Shown: positions 58,991-64,000 of the stretch, one piece after another
Layout: every line of letters begins with the position of its first letter
How positions within the stretch are numbered: position 1 is the first letter of the stretch
NCBI GenBank assembly: GCA_011364975.1
Contig: RDOE01000002.1
Coordinates: forward strand, 1 to 64,000
Source of the DNA: Promethearchaeota archaeon
GTDB lineage: Archaea; Asgardarchaeota; Lokiarchaeia; Sigyniarchaeales; SOKP01
DNA: 64,000 nucleotides
Reading direction: 5' to 3'
The notes under the pieces: generated by a model
What the model was told of the DNA's origin: nothing
Databases searched by the model: none
The model's input: the letters and a program-made list of their open reading frames with translations, nothing else
Position numbers and translations under genes: made by a program

Positions 58991-60385
58991 TTGAGTGATT
59001 TGGAAGGATTAACTAGAAGATTATTAAAACGAGGAAAAAATGATGAAGAAATTATTAGTAGAATTATCCAAGAGTACCTCGATTTTAAAGATATTAACGA
59101 AGATGAAGCTAAAAAATATTCTAAAGCTATTTTAGATGAATGCAAAAGGAGTGATCTTAGTTATATTTCTAATCGATTTATTAAAGAGCTTTTAGAAGTT
59201 GAAATTGCTGATGTTACTATTGGAAGGCAGGGTGTGGGGTGTAGAGGAGCAGGCGACTTTTTTGTGCATAAATTAATTGCAGAATTATCTGAAACCACAC
59301 AAAAGCCATTCTTAGCCCCAAATTCCCTCGATGATGCAGGAGCAGTAAAACTATCTGAAATAAAAGGTTTTGAAAAATACGAAGATATTATTGTTGTTTC
59401 AAAGATGGAGGGCATTCATAGTCGTTTAAGCGACTTTCCATTTATTTGTGGATTCCATGTTACAAGAGCATGCTTACGAGATTTATATGTCAAAGGTGCG
59501 AAACCAATCTCCATTATGGTTGATGTTCATTTAGGAGATGATGCTGATGTGGGTAAATTATTTGATTTTATGGCGGGAATATCTAGTATATCAGAATTAA
59601 CAAATGTACCAATCACCGCAGGTTCTACACTAAGAATAGGAGGTGATATGGTAATCGGAGATCGCTTAGTAGGAGGTTTAAGTGCCGTTGGCGTTCTTAC
59701 TGATAATATATTAGCTCGACGAAACATTCAAATAGGGGATAAAATTCTGATGACCGAAGGGGCAGGGGGTGGGACAATTGCTACTACAGCTATTTATTCT
59801 GGAAATCATGAAGTCGTAAAAGAAACCTTGAACATAAAATTCCTTGAAGCATGCGAATTAATTCTTGAAAGTGATTATCGTAAGCATATTCGAGCAATGT
59901 GTGATGTTACAAACGGTGGATTACGTGGAGATTTATATGAGATCAATTACGAGGCAAATTGTGGTGTATTAATCTATGAAGATAAAGTAAGGAAGTTGGT
60001 TAATCCCAATGTTCTAAACTTATTAGAAAAAGTGGGTGTAGATTATTTAGGTGTTTCTTTAGATGCATTATTAATTTATTGTTCTGAAAGTGCTGTAAGT
60101 AAGATTATATCAGATTTAAGTAAAATTGATATTAAATGTTTCGAAATTGGTTATGTAGATAACTCAAAAGAAGTGAAAATGATACATATTGATGGAAAAG
60201 AGAAGACCATACTCCCTCGTTTTAGAGAATCTGCTTATACTAAAATAAAGCAAGTAATAGGAGAAGATACGCCTGAAAAAAAAGATATTATGGAAAAGAA
60301 GATTGAAATTGCAGCTGAAAAATCTTTAGAAAAACGCAAAAATATAATTAATTATATTAAAACTAATTCAAAAATAAAAAATTAA
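58991..60385 (+). CDS. AIR synthase-related protein (methanogenesis-marker-2-like)
   Basis: GVGCRGAGDFFVHKL; DDAGAVKL; ITAGSTLRIGGDMVIGD; MCDVTNGGLRGDLYE; TTG start. Confidence 0.8.
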   Translation: MSDLEGLTRRLLKRGKNDEEIISRIIQEYLDFKDINEDEAKKYSKAILDECKRSDLSYISNRFIKELLEVEIADVTIGRQGVGCRGAGDFFVHKLIAELSETTQKPFLAPNSLDDAGAVKLSEIKGFEKYEDIIVVSKMEGIHSRLSDFPFICGFHVTRACLRDLYVKGAKPISIMVDVHLGDDADVGKLFDFMAGISSISELTNVPITAGSTLRIGGDMVIGDRLVGGLSAVGVLTDNILARRNIQIGDKILMTEGAGGGTIATTAIYSGNHEVVKETLNIKFLEACELILESDYRKHIRAMCDVTNGGLRGDLYEINYEANCGVLIYEDKVRKLVNPNVLNLLEKVGVDYLGVSLDALLIYCSESAVSKIISDLSKIDIKCFEIGYVDNSKEVKMIHIDGKEKTILPRFRESAYTKIKQVIGEDTPEKKDIMEKKIEIAAEKSLEKRKNIINYIKTNSKIKN

Positions 60386-60406
60386 AAAAAAATTTATTTG
60401 ATAAAT

Positions 60407-61435
60407 TTAGACTTTATATTTCTGTAATTTGAAGATTTTATAGAAATCCTCGATTGTTGTAAGACATACTATGACAATTAAAGCAACAAAACCTAACTGA
60501 TATTCATCATAGAATTCTACAGGAATTCCAACATGAACCCAAGGCTCTGAGAAGTAAGGAAATATAGCTGGATTAAACATTAAATATAGAAACAGTGGTA
60601 TCCATAAGAATTTTATAATTATTATAAAAACATGGAGTACCTGGTGGGTTTCTGGTTTTCTATTACCGATAATTCCACGGGAAACATCTAAAATGCCTTC
60701 AATGATCAATAGCAAACCCGCAAATCTGAGAACCACTAAGAAATCAGGGATAAACATAAATGTCGGGAATGGCTGAAATAGTAATAAAACTCCAAATATT
60801 AAACCAATGCTAGCAGCAATAACTTCACCAATTGGTTTAATGAAGGGTTTTAGAGGTTTAGCTAGTACTTCTGACACAGGTGTACCTGCTTCAGCAGCTT
60901 TTTCTAATTCCAGTTTTCTTAACTTCTGTTCTTTTTTGGATTTAAAATCTTCTGGGAAATATCCTTCCATGGATAAAACTACAAATATGATTGATATTAT
61001 AACAAATGATGCAAGTAAACCCATTTGGATTCCCGTTACAAATCCATCAATTAATTGTTCTAAAGAAACAACCTCAGTTAAGATGCTAGCAATCATCCCT
61101 ACTAAATTTAGAATGATAATTACTGCAAATACAATTCCTAATACTCGAGTATAAAGAGGCCACATTTCTTTGGTAATGTAGACTTTTGGTTCACCACGGC
61201 GTTTGTACTCTTTAGCTATACTTTTAGGTGTTCCCATCTGAACAATTGCTTTTCTAACTGATTGTTCGGTAGGTTGTCCAGTTTCAGATATTTCTGTTGC
61301 TTTCTGCCATATATGCTCTTCTAGTTCAGTCAAAACGTCTTTATGTTCCTTTTTATCTTTTAGCCAATCAGGAAGAGCTTTCTTCACTTTCTTCATAAAG
61401 TCTTTAACTAAATCTTCTTTACTTTGTTGGTTCAT
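60407..61435 (-). CDS. HAAS-like/DUF1700-type membrane protein, PadR partner
   Basis: N-terminal helical FMKKVKKALPDWLKD..EELEEHIWQKATE-like domain plus TM helices; 17-nt overlap with PadR gene. Confidence 0.7.
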   Translation of the reverse strand: MNQQSKEDLVKDFMKKVKKALPDWLKDKKEHKDVLTELEEHIWQKATEISETGQPTEQSVRKAIVQMGTPKSIAKEYKRRGEPKVYITKEMWPLYTRVLGIVFAVIIILNLVGMIASILTEVVSLEQLIDGFVTGIQMGLLASFVIISIIFVVLSMEGYFPEDFKSKKEQKLRKLELEKAAEAGTPVSEVLAKPLKPFIKPIGEVIAASIGLIFGVLLLFQPFPTFMFIPDFLVVLRFAGLLLIIEGILDVSRGIIGNRKPETHQVLHVFIIIIKFLWIPLFLYLMFNPAIFPYFSEPWVHVGIPVEFYDEYQLGFVALIVIVCLTTIEDFYKIFKLQKYKV

Positions 61436-61958
61436 TCTTATAACCTCGTGATATTAATTCATTTTCAATATTATGCCCACAAACATCGCAAAATCGAAGC
61501 TCAACATTAGAGAGATCTATTCTGTTAGCACACATCGGACAGAAGAGATAGCGATCTTGCTTTAAATTTACATTAACGTCAAATAGTGGTGCGATAGCTT
61601 CTGTTAATTTAGAAAAAAATCCCTCTAAATAGTTGAATACTTTTGTTCCATAATTTGTCATCGAATAAAACTTTTTTCTTCTTCCCGTCTTCTCTCGTTC
61701 GGACTTTATAATCCCGTCCTCTTCAAGCTTCCTCAATATAGGATATAAAGTTCCTTCCTCAATTACAAGAATTTTGTTCGTAAATTCTAATAAATCTTTT
61801 GAAATTTGATATCCATGTACACCTTCATAACTATAACGTTTTATAATCGCCAAAATACACAACGTAGAAATCCCTCTATTGAGCTCTGACTCTAGTTTAG
61901 AGGCATATTCTTGAAATTCTGGATCTAATCCTTTAAGACTTTTTATCATTTCATTCAA
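61419..61958 (-). CDS. PadR-family transcriptional regulator with C-terminal zinc-ribbon-like tail
   Basis: GVHGYQISKDLLEFTNKILVIEEGTLYPILRKLEEDGIIKSE; tail FCPMCANRIDLSNVELRFCDVCGHNI. Confidence 0.9.
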   Translation of the reverse strand: MNEMIKSLKGLDPEFQEYASKLESELNRGISTLCILAIIKRYSYEGVHGYQISKDLLEFTNKILVIEEGTLYPILRKLEEDGIIKSEREKTGRRKKFYSMTNYGTKVFNYLEGFFSKLTEAIAPLFDVNVNLKQDRYLFCPMCANRIDLSNVELRFCDVCGHNIENELISRGYKNEPTK

Positions 61959-61973
61959 CTCCTTAATTTATTT

Positions 61974-62822
61974 TCATTTTTTATTTGGTTGGAATGAAAT
62001 CTCATCCCTTATTGAAATTATTTCTAAATTTAATTTATTCCTTTTCCATTCGAAAGTTCTCAAAACTATTATTGCAATCAAGAAGATCAATAACACATAA
62101 ATATTTTGTGATTGGTATATGTAATTATAGGTTATAATAGCAGAGCTATGGGCAAACATGGCACTTAATAGATTTTTGCTTGATAGGTTATAGATCGAAT
62201 CGAATAGAAAAGAATGACTTAACATAATCAGATAAGAATAGAAGTTTACTTCTAATCCATTTGCGATATTAATTGGTTGATGCCAAAGCCACCAAAATGA
62301 GCCCAGAATTAAGCTTCCAATGTGTTTACCGAATTTATTTTGTAAGTGCCCCAATGCGAACCCTCTCCAACAAGGTTCTTCTAAAATAGGACTTGATAAT
62401 AATCCCGCAAAAAAAGTTAAAGGAATTATAGCAATTAACCAAAAACCTAAGGTATTCAGAGGGGCAATAGCAAGAATTCTTAATTCTCCTTCATTAATTA
62501 CCCAATAATTTAATAAGCTTCCACTGATTGTTGTTAAAGGTAGAATTAATGCCGCAGGAATTAACCATATTATATTTTTTCCTTTTATTCGAATACTGTC
62601 AAATATTTGTTTTATTCCATAACCTCCTTTTGTTATTTTGTCAAGCAAGATTAAAACGATTAAAGGAGCGATACCTCCAATACTTTGTCCAATAATTATG
62701 GGAACATTGAACTCAATTATTCCTAATCGTCCTAAAGCCATAGGTATCCATATTGACCAACTTGAGATGAGTGCGATAACTAAGAATAACAGCACTTTAT
62801 ATCTACTGATGAAGTTTTTCAT
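61974..62822 (-). CDS. CPBP-family intramembrane metalloprotease
   Basis: LEEPCWRGFAL (EExxxR); FWWLWHQP; MFAHSSAI. Confidence 0.85.
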   Translation of the reverse strand: MKNFISRYKVLLFLVIALISSWSIWIPMALGRLGIIEFNVPIIIGQSIGGIAPLIVLILLDKITKGGYGIKQIFDSIRIKGKNIIWLIPAALILPLTTISGSLLNYWVINEGELRILAIAPLNTLGFWLIAIIPLTFFAGLLSSPILEEPCWRGFALGHLQNKFGKHIGSLILGSFWWLWHQPINIANGLEVNFYSYLIMLSHSFLFDSIYNLSSKNLLSAMFAHSSAIITYNYIYQSQNIYVLLIFLIAIIVLRTFEWKRNKLNLEIISIRDEISFQPNKK

Positions 62823-62984
62823 ATTTCCAACCTTTTTTTTATAACTTTATAGTTTTTTATAGTATTTTTTCAATACTGTTCTACGCATAGTATGTGATCG
62901 ATACTATTTAAATCTTTGGATAACTTATATTTTCACAAAATAAGTTTTTTAAAATTAATGAGATTCAAAATTATAAGGAATATT

Positions 62985-63815
62985 ATGTCCCTTAATGAAA
63001 ATATTAAGAACAAACTTAACGCTCTAATAACTTTTTTAGAGGAGCATAAAGTTATTTTAGCTTTTTCTGGAGGAGTAGACAGTAGTTTATTAGCATATTT
63101 GGCGAAAAAATATTCTAAAGATATGATAGCAATAACCGTAGAGTCAATACTTAATCCAGGTGATGATGTTTCTGAAGCAAAAAAATTTGCTGAACTATTT
63201 AAAATTCCGCAAATCGTTATTAGAAAAGAAGCATTAAAAAATGAGAAATTTATTCAAAATCCAAAGAATAGATGTTATATTTGTAAAAAAGATATTTTTA
63301 CAAGTATCTTGAAAATTAGGGATGAAAAAGGTTTTGATATCATAATAGATGGCTCGAATGTAGATGATCTTGGGGATTATCGTCCCGGAATACAGGCATT
63401 AAATGAATTGAATATAATTTCACCCTATATTAAATATGATGTTAATAAACAAGAAATTAGAGAGATCAGTAATTATTTTAATTTACCAACCCACAATAAA
63501 CCTTCTGGTGCTTGTTTAGCTTCCCGAATTCCATATGAAGAGGAAATTACAGAGAAGAAACTGTTAATGATAAAACAGGCGGAACATTTTTTAAGAGAAA
63601 GGTTTAATTTAGAACAGGTTCGGGTAAGACTGCATAAGGGATATCTTGCCAGAATAGAATTAATACCTCAAGATATAATTAATATCACAAATAAGGAGAA
63701 TTTAAATATTATTAATCAAAAATTTAAGAGTTTAGGCTTTTGCTATATTACTATTGATTTACAAGGGTTTCGCTCGGGGTCATTAAATGAAGTAATAGAT
63801 GCTAAAAGTGACTAG
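62985..63815 (+). CDS. larE: ATP-dependent sacrificial sulfur transferase LarE-like
   Basis: ILAFSGGVDSSLLAYLA PP-loop; NRCYICKKDIF; KPSGACLASRIPYEEEIT. Confidence 0.9.
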   Translation: MSLNENIKNKLNALITFLEEHKVILAFSGGVDSSLLAYLAKKYSKDMIAITVESILNPGDDVSEAKKFAELFKIPQIVIRKEALKNEKFIQNPKNRCYICKKDIFTSILKIRDEKGFDIIIDGSNVDDLGDYRPGIQALNELNIISPYIKYDVNKQEIREISNYFNLPTHNKPSGACLASRIPYEEEITEKKLLMIKQAEHFLRERFNLEQVRVRLHKGYLARIELIPQDIINITNKENLNIINQKFKSLGFCYITIDLQGFRSGSLNEVIDAKSD

Positions 63816-63890
63816 ATCTTCTAAATTATTATTAGAATATTTAAAACTTTTCTATAGTAGAACAATTAATCTAAAAAAGAGAGATGTGAA

Positions 63891-64000
63891 TTGGAAGATA
63901 TAATAAAATATGCAATTATCGCAGATATTCATGCAAATAAATATGCCTTAGAGAGTTTTCTTAATTTCATTGAAGAAGAAATTCCTGTGGATAAAATCTT
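63891..64000 (+). CDS. Metallophosphoesterase, 3'-truncated by window edge
   Basis: TTG start then LEDIIKYAIIADIHANKYALESFLNFIEEE; DxH motif. Confidence 0.7.
   Translation, partial: MEDIIKYAIIADIHANKYALESFLNFIEEEIPVDKI

Noticed and set aside
1-64000. CRISPR arrays, transposases, phage genes, rRNA
   Set aside because: No spaced direct-repeat array, recognisable transposase/integrase/phage protein or rRNA motif seen by eye; short or degenerate elements could be missed.

Overview
AT-rich archaeal chromosome segment, gene-dense on both strands. It is most consistent with an Asgard archaeon: it combines a eukaryote-like ubiquitin cassette, degenerate Ras-like GTPases, longin/roadblock-like proteins, archaeal AlaRS, DtdA and FtsZ, and tetrahydromethanopterin/F420 biosynthesis. 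I inferred the lineage from gene content only. Main blocks: (1) 2-784, the end of a BspA-type (DUF285) repeat surface protein. (2) ~1.0-19.9 kb, a thiol/Fe-S redox neighbourhood with ferredoxins, flavodoxins, glutaredoxins, an FTR-like catalytic subunit, tandem CCG proteins, three tandem double-thioredoxin proteins, a thioredoxin reductase and two Lrp-like regulators with CGxxC tails. (3) ~20-36.9 kb, housekeeping genes (DtdA, AlaRS, FtsZ, EndoQ-like, TPR, coiled coil) plus a GTPase with a Cys-rich tail. (4) ~37.1-43.7 kb, the highlight: two ubiquitin-like proteins ending in a single Gly plus a 2-3 residue tail (...STAG-YF, ...STAG-LKC), a membrane-anchored third Ubl-domain protein, a UBA3/UBA2-like E1, a UBC-fold E2, an Rpn11-like JAMM protease and a multi-TM RING-like protein. 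(5) ~43.7-58.1 kb, a pterin/deazaflavin cofactor island (MptA, RibD/ArfC-like, CofG, CofH, DHPS-like, MptD, RFAP synthase) with a GDH-CBS fusion. (6) ~58.4-64 kb, a receiver protein, AIR-synthase-like, PadR plus membrane partner, CPBP protease, LarE and a partial metallophosphoesterase. I recognised no rRNA, tRNA, CRISPR array or transposase. All identifications come from reading motifs; no searches were run.
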